Source: Nostoc sp. ATCC 53789 | GTDB lineage: Bacteria; Cyanobacteriota; Cyanobacteriia; Cyanobacteriales; Nostocaceae | NCBI RefSeq assembly: GCF_009873495.1 | Contig: NZ_CP046703.1 | Coordinates: 2,356,001-2,420,000, forward strand | Reading direction: 5' to 3' | DNA length: 64,000 nt | Part shown: in pieces, positions 15,646 through 24,925 of the stretch | How positions within the stretch are numbered: position 1 is the stretch's first letter | Layout of the letters: each line of letters begins with the position of its first letter | Made by a program: the position numbers and the translations under genes | Notes under the pieces: model-generated | What the model was told of the DNA's origin: nothing | What the model saw: the letters and a program-made list of their open reading frames with translations, nothing else | Database searches by the model: none

Positions 15646-16509
15646 TCAGTCTATTAGAAATTCTCGCATATACTGATTGACTAATTCAGGCTGTTCTTGC
15701 TGCACCCAATGGCCACAATTAGGAATGTACTTAATTTGAAAGTTTCGGACATAAGCTGCGGTGTCATAGGTTAGTTCCTTGCCGAGTGCGGTGTCATTTT
15801 CTCCCCAAATCATCAGTGTTGGCACTTCCAAAACGCCCCAATTTGGATTTAGCATTTTCTGCTGAAAAATATTGCGGTAATAGTTCAACATTGCTGTCAG
15901 GGCACCGCGTTTTGCCGCAGCATTTTTATATGCGTCAATATCCGCTTTGGTGAAAGCACTCTTGTTAACTGCTGTACCTTTAAAAGCTGTTTCAATAGCT
16001 TGGTAGTCGGAAGATTGTAAAAGTAATTCTGGTATCCACGGTAGTTGAAAGAGGAATATATAGTTGCTACGTAGCAACTGTTGGGGAGTGCGTAACCCTT
16101 GGGCAAATTTGGCAGGATGAGGCAGGTTAAGAATAATTAATTGTTCTAACATTTCCGGGTGAGTGTATGCAAAATTCCAAGCGATCGCACCACCCCAATC
16201 ATGTCCAACTAAAACACACTTTTGGTATCCTAATCCTTTGATTACTCCCTCAACATCTTTGATAAATTCATCCATGACATAAGCTGATTGCTCATTTGGT
16301 TTATCACTATCGTTGTAGCCACGCAAGTCAAGGGCGACGACTTTGAAATTTTGGGCAAATTCTGGTATTTGATGCCGCCAAGAGTACCAAAACTCAGGAA
16401 AACCATGCAACATCAACATTAAAGGGCCTTCACCTTGGGTAACGTAGTGTAGCTTTACGCCATTGGTAGTTATATATTCGTGTTTCCAAGAACTTTCTAT
16501 TAGAGACAT
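15646..16509 (-). CDS. Alpha/beta hydrolase, epoxide-hydrolase-like
   Basis: The 287 residues are counted from the Met of MSLIESSWKHEY; a further 16 codons upstream are open but not homolog-like. The oxyanion-hole motif HGFPEFWYSWRHQIPEFA lies near residues 35-52, and the nucleophile elbow VGHDWGGAIAW has Asp as nucleophile (about residue 105). A GENDTALG acid segment and a GHWVQQEQP histidine segment lie near the end. Asp at the elbow is typical of epoxide hydrolases and haloalkane dehalogenases; two cap tyrosines would be needed to support the former. The physiological substrate is unknown. The gene is monocistronic and cytosolic. Confidence 0.85.
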   Translation of the reverse strand: MSLIESSWKHEYITTNGVKLHYVTQGEGPLMLMLHGFPEFWYSWRHQIPEFAQNFKVVALDLRGYNDSDKPNEQSAYVMDEFIKDVEGVIKGLGYQKCVLVGHDWGGAIAWNFAYTHPEMLEQLIILNLPHPAKFAQGLRTPQQLLRSNYIFLFQLPWIPELLLQSSDYQAIETAFKGTAVNKSAFTKADIDAYKNAAAKRGALTAMLNYYRNIFQQKMLNPNWGVLEVPTLMIWGENDTALGKELTYDTAAYVRNFQIKYIPNCGHWVQQEQPELVNQYMREFLID

Positions 16510-16719
16510 AATTAATCCAAATTCAGCATTAAAAAATACTAAATAATAATCCTGCACTTTATATATGTAATATTATTTTGAGTGGTTTTGCATCTATTGA
16601 AAGATAGTATTCCGATAGTGATTTTTTGCAAAAATATTAGACAATTTGCCTTGGGGTAGATGTGAATCGTGGGTAAATGTTGGTAAAAGGTAGATATAAT
16701 ATAATTCTCCCCAACTACC

Positions 16720-17538
16720 ATGACACAACAGTTGACAAACCATGCTTCATTGTGGGTTGAGCGACTGGGACGATTTGGCTATGTTTCTAAGGGAGTAGTT
16801 TACGGTATAGTTGGACTACTGGCAGCACAGGTGGCTTTTGGCAGGGGTGGTAAAACAACTGATACCCAAGGCGCTCTCGAAACAATCGTCAACCAGCCAT
16901 TTGGTAAATTTTTACTGGCTTTAGTTGCAATTGGCTTGATTGGATATGTAATCTGGCGTTTTGTACAGGCAATTAAAGATCCAGAAAAAAAAGGTAATGA
17001 TGCCAAAGGTTTGGCAGTGCGAATTGGTTACGCAGTTAATGGCTTGATTTATGCAAGTTTAGCATTAAGTGCTGTGAAAATCGTTACGGGTACAGGCGGT
17101 AGTAAAAATAGTAGTGATTCTACTGAAGATTCGACAGCACGTTTGCTTTCTCAACCCTTTGGTGAATGGTTAGTTGGAACTGTAGGGGTGTTTGTAATTG
17201 CTCTAGGTTTCTATCAGTTTTATCAAGCTTTTAGTGGCAAATTTCGTAAAGAACTCAATTTAACTCAATTAAGCAACACACAAGCCCAATGGGTAATGAG
17301 GATTTCCAGATTTGGTTTGGCGGCACGGGGTATAGTATTTTGTATTATCGGTTGGTTTTTAATTGAAGCTGCAAGGCAATCTAACGCCGCTACCGCAGAA
17401 GGTTTGGATGAAGTATTACAGACGCTAGCGCAACAGCCTAACGGAGCATGGCTTTTGGGTATTGTGGCGTTAGGTTTGGTTGCTTATGGAATTTACACAA
17501 TAATACAGGCGCGGTATCGTCGGCTAGTCAATGTTTAG
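16720..17538 (+). CDS. DUF1206 membrane protein
   Basis: The 272 residues form three similar modules, each with two transmembrane helices, beginning LGRFGYVSKGVVYGIVGLLA, VRIGYAVNGLIYASLAL and ISRFGLAARGIVFCIIGWFL. This is the threefold DUF1206 arrangement. Each second helix ends with a QAF/FYQ or YGIY aromatic patch. The function of the family is not known. The gene is transcribed alone, away from the hydrolase, and is followed by a repeat-rich spacer. Confidence 0.85.
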   Translation: MTQQLTNHASLWVERLGRFGYVSKGVVYGIVGLLAAQVAFGRGGKTTDTQGALETIVNQPFGKFLLALVAIGLIGYVIWRFVQAIKDPEKKGNDAKGLAVRIGYAVNGLIYASLALSAVKIVTGTGGSKNSSDSTEDSTARLLSQPFGEWLVGTVGVFVIALGFYQFYQAFSGKFRKELNLTQLSNTQAQWVMRISRFGLAARGIVFCIIGWFLIEAARQSNAATAEGLDEVLQTLAQQPNGAWLLGIVALGLVAYGIYTIIQARYRRLVNV

Positions 17539-17573
17539 ATGGTGCGGTGCTGAGAATTTCAATTTATCAAACA

Positions 17574-17737
17574 GAATTCAGGAGTCAGGAGTCAGAATTC
17601 AGTTGGGTATTCTGTACGATTGGTGGACGAATAATCGGGTTTAAAACCCCCACAAAATAAGAAAATTTGGCCTACTAATTGCTTCTGACTCCTGTTAGCG
17701 GTAGCGGGGCGTTTAGCCCATTCTGACCCCTGAATTC
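17574..17737. repeat. Inverted-repeat spacer element with nested small repeat
   Basis: GAATTCAGGAGTCAGGAGTC at the left pairs with TTCTGACTCCTG and CTGACCCCTGAATTC at the right, giving a hairpin about 160 bases long. A small repeat (TTAGCGGTAGCGGGGCGTTT) is nested in the right arm and resembles the reverse of 7415-7435. Confidence 0.65.
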
Positions 17738-17749
17738 TTCTTCAAAGAA

Positions 17750-18895
17750 ATGGCAATAATAGAAACCCGTGGTATTTGGCTGACTACTACTGATAGTAAG
17801 GTTCTCAGGTCAAAGGAACGTATTGCTGAGGCGATGGATTTTCTGGCTGAGACAGGATTTAATGTGGTGTTTCCCGTTGTTTGGAATAAGGCAGTAACTC
17901 TGTATCCTAGTCAAACAATGCAGCAGACTTTTGGGGTTGAAATTGACCCTATGTCTGTAGGTCGTGACCCTTTAGAAGAGGTGGTGGTTGAGGCGCGACG
18001 AGTTGGGTTAAAAGTAATTCCTTGGTTTGAATACGGTTTTGCTAGTTCTTACAATTTGAATGGCGGTGTACTTTTACAGAAAAAACCGGAATGGGCTGCG
18101 CGTGATTATAACGGCAATTTACTGAAGAAAAACGGCTTTGAGTGGTTGAATGCACTCGACTCACAGGTAGAGGAATTCTTCTTGAACTTGGTGCTGGAAG
18201 TTGTAAATAATTATGATGTGGATGGTGTTCAAGGTGATGATCGCTTCCCAGCATTCCCCTGTGAAGGTGGCTATGATGAGGGAACTGTCAGCCGCTATCG
18301 CCAAGAATTCGATCGCAATCCACCAGAGAATCCCAAAGATAGGCAATGGTTACAGTGGCGTGCAGATATTCTTACTGAGTTTTTGGCGCGTCTCTACGGG
18401 GAGGTGAAAGCAGTTAATTCTAATTTATTAGTAGCGATCGCACCTAATATCCATGATTGGGCATTCCAGGAATATCTGCAAGACTCCCCTGCATGGTTGA
18501 AGCGGGGAATAGTCGATATGATTCAGCCGCAGATTTACCGCCGTGACTTTAGGAGTTACGCTGCGATCGCTGATAAACTAGTAAATCAGCAGTTCACAGA
18601 TGCGACGTTGCCCAAGTTAGCACCGGGAATACTGATGAAACTTGGTAGTTATTGTATTAGTCCAGAATATCTGGTGCAGGCAATTGAATACAATCGTCAA
18701 CTTGGCATTCAAGGAGAAGTATTCTTTTTTTACGAAGGTTTGCGCGAAAATAACAATACCCTAGCTAAAGTTTTACGAAATGGGCCTTATGCTAAGTCTG
18801 CATCATTTCCCACTCTGTCAGATTTGAGTGCGGGTGCTGTGAGTAACAAGAGGACATCTTCAATTTGGCAACGGTTGTTAAAAAAGATTTTTTAA
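17750..18895 (+). CDS. Family 10-like glycosyl hydrolase (GHL10/DUF187), cytosolic
   Basis: It encodes 381 residues with no signal peptide. The GHL10 landmarks are IETRGIWLTTTDS, VVFPVVWNKAVTLYPS, LKVIPWFEYGFASSY, YDVDGVQGDDRFPAFPCEGG and AIAPNIHDWAFQEY. It is a paralogue of the membrane-anchored protein at 4437-5729, collinear over the barrel but lacking its N-terminal anchor. The Asp pair in VQGDDR matches IQFDDH in the paralogue. Substrate unknown. The DUF2358 gene begins 6 bases after its stop, so the two are probably co-transcribed. A Ser-rich tail (about 355-381) extends beyond the domain. Confidence 0.85.
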   Translation: MAIIETRGIWLTTTDSKVLRSKERIAEAMDFLAETGFNVVFPVVWNKAVTLYPSQTMQQTFGVEIDPMSVGRDPLEEVVVEARRVGLKVIPWFEYGFASSYNLNGGVLLQKKPEWAARDYNGNLLKKNGFEWLNALDSQVEEFFLNLVLEVVNNYDVDGVQGDDRFPAFPCEGGYDEGTVSRYRQEFDRNPPENPKDRQWLQWRADILTEFLARLYGEVKAVNSNLLVAIAPNIHDWAFQEYLQDSPAWLKRGIVDMIQPQIYRRDFRSYAAIADKLVNQQFTDATLPKLAPGILMKLGSYCISPEYLVQAIEYNRQLGIQGEVFFFYEGLRENNNTLAKVLRNGPYAKSASFPTLSDLSAGAVSNKRTSSIWQRLLKKIF

Positions 18896-18901
18896 AGGAA
18901 A

Positions 18902-19336
18902 ATGCGCGTGGAATCTCAATTATCGGTGGAACAGGTAATTAAAACTTTAAAAGAAGATTTACCAACACTTTTTGAAAAAGATATTTCATATCACATTTAT
19001 ACAGATGATATCTATTTTAAAGACCCGGTAAATACATTCAAATATAAATTTAACTATCGCATTATCTTTTGGACTTTGCGATTTCATGCTCGGCTATTTT
19101 TTACCCAAATTTACTTTGATGTACATGAGGTTTATCAGTCAGATAAAGATACAATCTTAGCCAAGTGGACGGTGCGAGGAGTGTTGCGCGTTCCTTGGAA
19201 AGCTGGGTTGCTTTTTAATGGCTATTCAACGTATAAGCTCAATCAAGATAATTTGATATACGAGCATATTGACACATGGGATAGAAAACCAAGTGAGATA
19301 TTACGGCAGTTTTGGCAAAAGGGAGGAAAGAGCTAA
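18902..19336 (+). CDS. DUF2358 protein
   Basis: The 144 residues match the small cyanobacterial/plant DUF2358 family (NTF2-like fold): an N-terminal helix with LKEDLPTLFEKDISYHIYTDDIYFKDP, a central FHARLFFTQIYFDVHEV strand region, and a C-terminal HIDTWDRKPSEIL segment. Function unknown. It follows the GHL10 gene with a 6-base gap and an AAAGGAAA ribosome site overlapping that gene's end, so both are likely on one transcript. Confidence 0.85.
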   Translation: MRVESQLSVEQVIKTLKEDLPTLFEKDISYHIYTDDIYFKDPVNTFKYKFNYRIIFWTLRFHARLFFTQIYFDVHEVYQSDKDTILAKWTVRGVLRVPWKAGLLFNGYSTYKLNQDNLIYEHIDTWDRKPSEILRQFWQKGGKS

Positions 19337-19483
19337 TTAGCTGCTACGCATTCCCCTTTTACGGACTAGGAAAAATGATTTAAGAAACAAATTTTCGCTT
19401 GAGGCTATCCTCCCTCTAGAAAATCAAGTTTTCTTACTTTCCTTATTACTAGCTTAAACTTCAGTTTATACGCTTACTAAGGC

Positions 19484-20707
19484 TTATTGTTTTTGATTTT
19501 GTGAGCTATCTGCTTGAGAGGATTCAGTACGGTGTATTGCTTGCTCACTAACTACATTATATTTTAAATCTTCTGCTGCTTCCTGAATATTTTTTGCACC
19601 ACGTTTTAAATCTTCTCCTGCTCCTTGAATGTCTTTTGCACCATGCTTTAAATCTTCTCCTGCTCCCTGAATGTCTTTTGCAGAATTCTGAAAATTTTCT
19701 CCTGCTTCTTCAAGTTTGCTTACAGTTTCTGTTGGTATGACAACGCCTTCTGCTCGTTGGATGATATCATCAGCTAGCCGTTCACTAAAACCGACTATAA
19801 ATGCAATTGAAAAGAAGAAATAGTACTTAATATTAGTATCTTCCTGTTCTTGAGACTTAGGAACTTGTATAGTTGAAATAATGTTGGAGTTAATAATTGT
19901 AAAGATTAAGATGCCAAACGCTGTCCCAATCAAAGGCTTGGCAAAACCAACTAAAATAGGAGCAGCCGAACCTTTGTAATCACTGTCTTGATATTTTTTA
20001 AGCCGAATTAAAATGCTAATTATACTGCCAAATGTTCCAGCAAAGCCAGCTACCATTATTAAAGTAGACCTTTCAAAAAATAGTTGTATTTGGCTTGCTT
20101 TGAGGGGGTTAGGCACAGGATTATCATTTTTCAAACTTGCTGTTAATGTATCTATTTTAGCAAGTGTTGTGAGTGTAACCGTGACAACATAAACTCCAGG
20201 AATTACAATCGAATAGATTGGCATTGCTATTGCAAGCCCAAGCAAAATTTTAGTTGGTGCTGACCATTCTCGAACAGCTCTCTTAAAAAAAGTTTTTGTT
20301 AAACCCAGAAATTCTTTGCTGTTGATAAAATACTCAAGGTTGTGTCTTATATTTTTGGCGAGAACTATTTTTTCTTGCCTTCTTTGCTTTATTGTTAGCA
20401 GAAAAATCACAGCTACTTTAACTGATTTTAGCTTTGATTTCAGAGCAATACACTCAGCTATACTATTAGGTTTACGCTTCTGAACTTTTAAAATGTATTC
20501 CTCAAAGCGTTGTAACAATGATATTTGGTTGGCAATTTCTTCCTGAATATCCTCTCTTAGATTCTGCGATTCTACCGTCTGAAGTTTATTTTGTATTTCT
20601 TCTAGCAGTTGACGAATTTCTTCTTGTATTTCTTTAAGGGTACCTTGACATATCTCCTCTTGGGTATCTTTCTGACCCATAATTTTTCCTAAAATTTGGT
20701 TGATCAT
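19484..20707 (-). CDS. Hypothetical membrane protein with tandem 14-residue repeats
   Basis: The 407 residues start with a long charged helical region (about 10-105). Hydrophobic segments follow at about 93-108, 153-180, 215-235, 250-275 and 295-310. The C-terminal part has four repeats of a 14-residue, two-heptad unit (EAGENFQNSAKDIQ, GAGEDLKHGAKDIQ, GAGEDLKRGAKNIQ, EAAEDLKY), probably an amphipathic or coiled-coil helix. I do not recognise the family. The layout suggests an anchored scaffold with cytosolic coils on both sides. It stands alone. Confidence 0.6.
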   Translation of the reverse strand: MINQILGKIMGQKDTQEEICQGTLKEIQEEIRQLLEEIQNKLQTVESQNLREDIQEEIANQISLLQRFEEYILKVQKRKPNSIAECIALKSKLKSVKVAVIFLLTIKQRRQEKIVLAKNIRHNLEYFINSKEFLGLTKTFFKRAVREWSAPTKILLGLAIAMPIYSIVIPGVYVVTVTLTTLAKIDTLTASLKNDNPVPNPLKASQIQLFFERSTLIMVAGFAGTFGSIISILIRLKKYQDSDYKGSAAPILVGFAKPLIGTAFGILIFTIINSNIISTIQVPKSQEQEDTNIKYYFFFSIAFIVGFSERLADDIIQRAEGVVIPTETVSKLEEAGENFQNSAKDIQGAGEDLKHGAKDIQGAGEDLKRGAKNIQEAAEDLKYNVVSEQAIHRTESSQADSSQNQKQ

Positions 20708-20958
20708 ACAGGCTAAGTCCTCTAATTTTATAGTTATTTATACAGACAAAACTTAAGATTATATTTAATAAGACTCTATTTAAATATCGATTTTCATTTG
20801 AAATAGGACGACTTATTGCCGTAAATGATTGAAAAACATGGGTCAAATAGCTTTTTATGTTTCTTTTACCACATAAATACGGAAATATCAATCCCACCTC
20901 TTGGCTCAGTGTAGTAATTTTGAACTTATTTGTGCTTTGGATGAACCCCAGAACTAAT

Positions 20959-21048
20959 AGACATCTCCGAAAATGAATGTAGAGACGTAGCACTGCTACG
21001 TCTCTACAAGGGTTCTGGGTAACGCATATTTAATTTCTGGAGATGTCT
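20959..21048. repeat. 90-bp MITE with perfect 10-bp terminal inverted repeats
   Basis: The ends AGACATCTCC and GGAGATGTCT are perfect inverted repeats flanked by AAT on both sides, a possible 3-bp target duplication. The inside holds a perfect hairpin with arms GTAGAGACGTAGCA/TGCTACGTCTCTAC and the marker GGGTTCTGGGTAACGC. A decayed copy in the opposite orientation lies at 10914-10988. It has no coding capacity, so it must rely on a transposase elsewhere. Confidence 0.85.
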
Positions 21049-21132
21049 AATGTGTCAATAGGGTTTGAGATGCGCTTACCCTGTTGTCTGCCATTGTTTA
21101 CTCGGCTAAAGTTCTGATGGTTCAGAAGAAGT

Positions 21133-21555
21133 ATGACAAAGCAAACTGGAAAAATGACCTTTATTTTTAACTCAGAAATTTACAGCCACTTACTGTCTCA
21201 ACATCAACCTCGGATTATTAAGACAGAAGAGGAAAACGAGAAGTTTTTAGAGACTGTTGAAGAACTGCTTTCTCGTTCTCATCCGACTCCTGAAGAAGAT
21301 GCTTTACTGGAATTATTAGTAAAACTGATTGAGGATTTTGAAGATAAGCACTATCAGCTTAATTCCTCAACACCTCGCTCAAGAATCTTGCATTTGATGG
21401 AAGCTAGAGGTTTGGAACAAGCTGATTTGGTAGAAATTCTGGGTTCAAGCGAGATTGTTACTAAAATCATGAATAACAAACTAGAAATCACTAAAAAACA
21501 AGCTGAAGCTTTAGGTAAGTTTTTTAACGTTGAGCCAAGCTTGTTTATTTGTTGA
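21133..21555 (+). CDS. Helix-turn-helix antitoxin-like protein (HigA type)
   Basis: The 140 residues end in an HTH-like domain (about 85-138: SRILHLMEARGLEQADLVEI, then LGSSEIVTKIMNNKLEITKKQAEALGKFFNV read in parts), as in HigA-type antitoxins. The N-terminal half is helical and acidic (EEENEKFLETVEELLSR). Such cyanobacterial proteins usually follow a HigB mRNA-cleaving toxin. No toxin gene precedes this one; the 425 bases upstream contain only the MITE. It may be an orphan antitoxin or a regulator. The start could also be the Met eight codons in (MTFIFNSEIY). Confidence 0.7.
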   Translation: MTKQTGKMTFIFNSEIYSHLLSQHQPRIIKTEEENEKFLETVEELLSRSHPTPEEDALLELLVKLIEDFEDKHYQLNSSTPRSRILHLMEARGLEQADLVEILGSSEIVTKIMNNKLEITKKQAEALGKFFNVEPSLFIC

Positions 21556-21560
21556 TTTTG

Positions 21561-21779
21561 TTAAACCAATAAAGTTTTTCCACCAATTGGTTGATGATAT
21601 AAAGTCATTAGCTGGCTAGCATTTAAAGTTTCTACCGCATAAGCTTTTTTTGTTAAGTCGCTGAATTCTACTTCAAAAACTCCAGGTTCATATTCTTCCA
21701 CAATCGTTCCTACTTGACCGTGATGCAATCCCACCTCTGGTAAGCCTTCGGTTAGGGCAACCACATCTAATAATTTCAT
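21561..21779 (-). CDS. DUF4926 protein
   Basis: It encodes 72 residues from the Met of MKLLDVVALTEGLPEVGLHH. Upstream in-frame codons are open but do not look like family sequence. The small beta-barrel pattern GQVGTIVEEYEPGVFEVEFSD is typical of DUF4926, a family often beside toxin-like or DUF6883 genes and of unknown function. It converges on the HTH gene with a 5-base gap and lies about 75 bases upstream of nothing on its own strand except the uvrA end. Confidence 0.75.
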   Translation of the reverse strand: MKLLDVVALTEGLPEVGLHHGQVGTIVEEYEPGVFEVEFSDLTKKAYAVETLNASQLMTLYHQPIGGKTLLV

Positions 21780-21854
21780 TGGTATTACCTCATTGCTATA
21801 AAATTTAGAAATAGGATGGTTTAGTTTTATATAATGCACCCTACTTTGAAAAAA

Positions 21855-24743
21855 CTAAGATTTCACCGCCGGATACTGTTTCAACACCTGCTTTAAATAT
21901 TGCCCAGTATAAGACCTGGGATTTTTTGCAACTTCCTCCGGTGTTCCCACAGCAATCAATTCTCCACCTTTGTCGCCACCTTCTGGCCCCAAATCTATCA
22001 CCCAATCAGAACAACGAATTACATCTAAGTTGTGTTCAATTACTAAAATTGAATTGCCTTTATCTACCAATCGTTGCAACACATCTAACAATTTGTGGAC
22101 ATCGTAAAAAGATAACCCTGTTGTCGGTTCATCTATTAAATAAAGTGTCTTACCTGTGGCGCGTCGAGATAGTTCTGTTGCTAATTTTACCCGTTGTGCT
22201 TCACCACCTGATAAGGTTGTAGCAGGTTGTCCTAATTGGACATAACCCAAGCCGACATCAAATAAAGTTTGCAAACGCGCGATCGCTTTGGGGATATTCT
22301 GGAAAAAGTCTAAGCTTTCCTCAACTGTCATTCTCAGTACATCAGAGATTGACTTATCTTTGTACTTCACCTGCAAGGTTTCGCGGTTGTATCTTGCACC
22401 TTTACAAATTTCGCATTGCACGTAAACATCCGGGAGAAAGTTCATTTCAATAACATTCACACCCTGTCCGCTACAAGCTTCGCAACGTCCACCTTTAACG
22501 TTGAAAGAAAATTGTCCGGGTTTGTAACCCCTAGCTTTCGCTTCTACTGTTTGGGAAAATACATCCCGAATGGCATCGAAAATTCCTGTGTAAGTTGCAG
22601 GGTTGGAACGTGGCGTGCGTCCAATGGGAGATTGATCGATAACGATCGCTTTATCAATCGCGTTTAATCCCTGAATTTTATCCAAATGTCTCGGTAAGGG
22701 AACTTTCTTTGTTAAATGGTGTTGCAGAGATGGGTAGAGTAATTCGTTAATCAGGGTAGATTTGCCAGAACCAGACACACCAGTGATGGAGACGAGTTTA
22801 CCTAATGGAATGTCTACATCTATATTCTGTAAATTGTTGCGATGGGCATTTTTAATTCCCAAACTGCGCCCATTTCCTTCTCGGCGTTCTGCTGGTGTGG
22901 TAATTACTCGCCTTCCTGATAAATATGCACCCGTCAAGGAATCTTCTGCTGCTAATAACGCCTCAAAATCACCTTGGGCGATAATATTTCCGCCGTGAAT
23001 TCCTGCACCAGGGCCAATATCAACGATGTAGTTGGCTGCACGAATTGTTTCTTCATCGTGTTCAACGACAATTAATGTATTACCCAAATCGCGCAATTTT
23101 GTTAAGGTTTTGAGCAACCTGCCATTATCTCGTTGATGCAAACCAATACTCGGTTCATCTAAAACGTAAAGAACTCCTGTTAAACCAGAACCAATTTGCG
23201 TTGCTAGACGAATCCGTTGGGCTTCGCCACCGGAAAGGGTCATGGCGGGACGGTCAAGGGTGAGATAATCTAAACCTACATCCAACAAGAATTGCAATCT
23301 GGCTTTGATTTCTCTCAGGACTAAATCAGCAATTTGTAACTGGCGATCGCTCAACTTGAATTGCTCAATTCTCTCTCGACAATCTCGAATTGATACGGTA
23401 GTCAATTCTAAAATTCCATATTGTCCCAACTTCACCGCCAAGGCTTCCGGTTTTAAGCGTTTTCCCTTACAAACTTCACACGGTTGGTCAATTAAATACT
23501 GCTCTAATTTTTGCTTAACTAATTCCGAACCACCTTCATACTGCCGTTGCAAAATTGGAATAGCACCTTTAAAACTCTGCTTCCTCTGTGCTTCTGCGGC
23601 TCGTTCATCTTTCTCTCCAAACAAAATAATTTGCTGCTGTTCTTCTGTCAGCTTGCTCCAATTTGTTTGTAACTCAAATCCATAAATTTGCCCCACGCTA
23701 TAGAGTAATTCCAAGTAATAAGAATTATCTTTTTCTGACCAAGGCGCGATCGCAGCATAAACTGGCGCTTCCCAGTCGGGTACGATCAAGTCTGGCGCAA
23801 ATCTTCTTAAAGTCCCGATGCCATGACAGTGTGGACAAGCACCATAAGGTGAGTTAAATGAGAACAATCGCGGTGATAGTTCCTCCATTACCGCGCCATG
23901 TTCTGGACAAGCAAAGTTTTCCGAAAATACTAACTCTTCTTCTTTTTCTTGTCCGTCGTCACCAAGTAGACTCACCAGAATGGCTGCAATCCCACCCGAT
24001 TGCTTGAGACACGTAGACAGGGAATCAACCAAACGCTCTTGGATATCAGCCTTTTTCACCAAGCGGTCAATTACCACTTCGATGGTGTGGGTAAAGTTTT
24101 TATCTAATTCAATGGAATCTGACAGTTCGCGGATCTCGCCATTGATCCGCACGCGGACAAAACCTTGAGATGCCAGACTTGACAAAAGCTTACGGTGTGT
24201 GCCTTTTTTCCCCCGAACAACGGGTGCAAGAATTTGGAAGCGGGTGCGATCTGGTAATTCCATGATCCGATCGCACATCTCATCGATTGTCTGGGGTGCA
24301 ATACAGCGATCGCATATCGGACAATGGGGTTCGCCAGCCCGACCAAATAACAACCGCAAATAGTCGTAAATCTCTGTCACCGTACCGACAGTGGAACGGG
24401 GGTTATGAGACGTTGACTTTTGGTCAATAGAAATTGCTGGACTTAAGCCTTCAATGGCTTCTACATCCGGCTTATCCAGTTGTCCTAAAAATTGCCGGGC
24501 GTAGGCGCTGAGGGATTCGACATAGCGACGTTGCCCTTCAGCGAAAATGGTATCAAAGGCTAGGGAAGACTTACCAGAACCAGAAACGCCAGTAAAGACA
24601 ATCAGGCGATCGCGTGGCAATTCCAAGTCAATATTTTTCAGATTATGCTGCCTAGCACCCCGAATCCGAATGGTATTCTGGCTGTTGTGGCTGGGGTACG
24701 GAAGATGTCCATTCAAGGATGCTGCTAGCTGTTTGTCTGACAT
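21855..24743 (-). CDS. uvrA: Excinuclease ABC subunit A
   Basis: UvrA is the damage-sensing ATPase of nucleotide excision repair and works with UvrB and UvrC. The 962 residues have two ABC modules: Walker A GVSGSGKSSLAF (about residue 52) and GVSGSGKSTLINE (about 655), each with a downstream LSGGEAQR signature. Zinc-binding Cys clusters are visible in CPICDRC, CPHCHGIG, CEVCKGKR, CEACSGQG and CEICKGAR. The length is normal and no intein is present. The start MSDKQLAASL gives an N-terminal extension of about 25 residues before IRGARQHNLKNIDLELPRD. It is transcribed alone. Confidence 0.97.
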   Translation of the reverse strand: MSDKQLAASLNGHLPYPSHNSQNTIRIRGARQHNLKNIDLELPRDRLIVFTGVSGSGKSSLAFDTIFAEGQRRYVESLSAYARQFLGQLDKPDVEAIEGLSPAISIDQKSTSHNPRSTVGTVTEIYDYLRLLFGRAGEPHCPICDRCIAPQTIDEMCDRIMELPDRTRFQILAPVVRGKKGTHRKLLSSLASQGFVRVRINGEIRELSDSIELDKNFTHTIEVVIDRLVKKADIQERLVDSLSTCLKQSGGIAAILVSLLGDDGQEKEEELVFSENFACPEHGAVMEELSPRLFSFNSPYGACPHCHGIGTLRRFAPDLIVPDWEAPVYAAIAPWSEKDNSYYLELLYSVGQIYGFELQTNWSKLTEEQQQIILFGEKDERAAEAQRKQSFKGAIPILQRQYEGGSELVKQKLEQYLIDQPCEVCKGKRLKPEALAVKLGQYGILELTTVSIRDCRERIEQFKLSDRQLQIADLVLREIKARLQFLLDVGLDYLTLDRPAMTLSGGEAQRIRLATQIGSGLTGVLYVLDEPSIGLHQRDNGRLLKTLTKLRDLGNTLIVVEHDEETIRAANYIVDIGPGAGIHGGNIIAQGDFEALLAAEDSLTGAYLSGRRVITTPAERREGNGRSLGIKNAHRNNLQNIDVDIPLGKLVSITGVSGSGKSTLINELLYPSLQHHLTKKVPLPRHLDKIQGLNAIDKAIVIDQSPIGRTPRSNPATYTGIFDAIRDVFSQTVEAKARGYKPGQFSFNVKGGRCEACSGQGVNVIEMNFLPDVYVQCEICKGARYNRETLQVKYKDKSISDVLRMTVEESLDFFQNIPKAIARLQTLFDVGLGYVQLGQPATTLSGGEAQRVKLATELSRRATGKTLYLIDEPTTGLSFYDVHKLLDVLQRLVDKGNSILVIEHNLDVIRCSDWVIDLGPEGGDKGGELIAVGTPEEVAKNPRSYTGQYLKQVLKQYPAVKS

Positions 24744-24925
24744 ATTGGGCGGCGAAGAGGGAGTTTCCTATGAAACAGTCCTTAATAATACTATCTTTAA
24801 TTAGTTTATAGTAGAACAATCGTACTGTTTTTGTGAGTTATCGTTTCAGATTCATGGCGCAGACATCCTTAAGAGTCTGCTGGTTTGGAAGCATCGCGAT
24901 TAAATATCCTTCTGAGGGCGAAGCT

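Noticed and set aside
21855..24743. Intein or insertion in UvrA
   Set aside because: 962 residues and all motifs in normal spacing; the length is usual for cyanobacteria.
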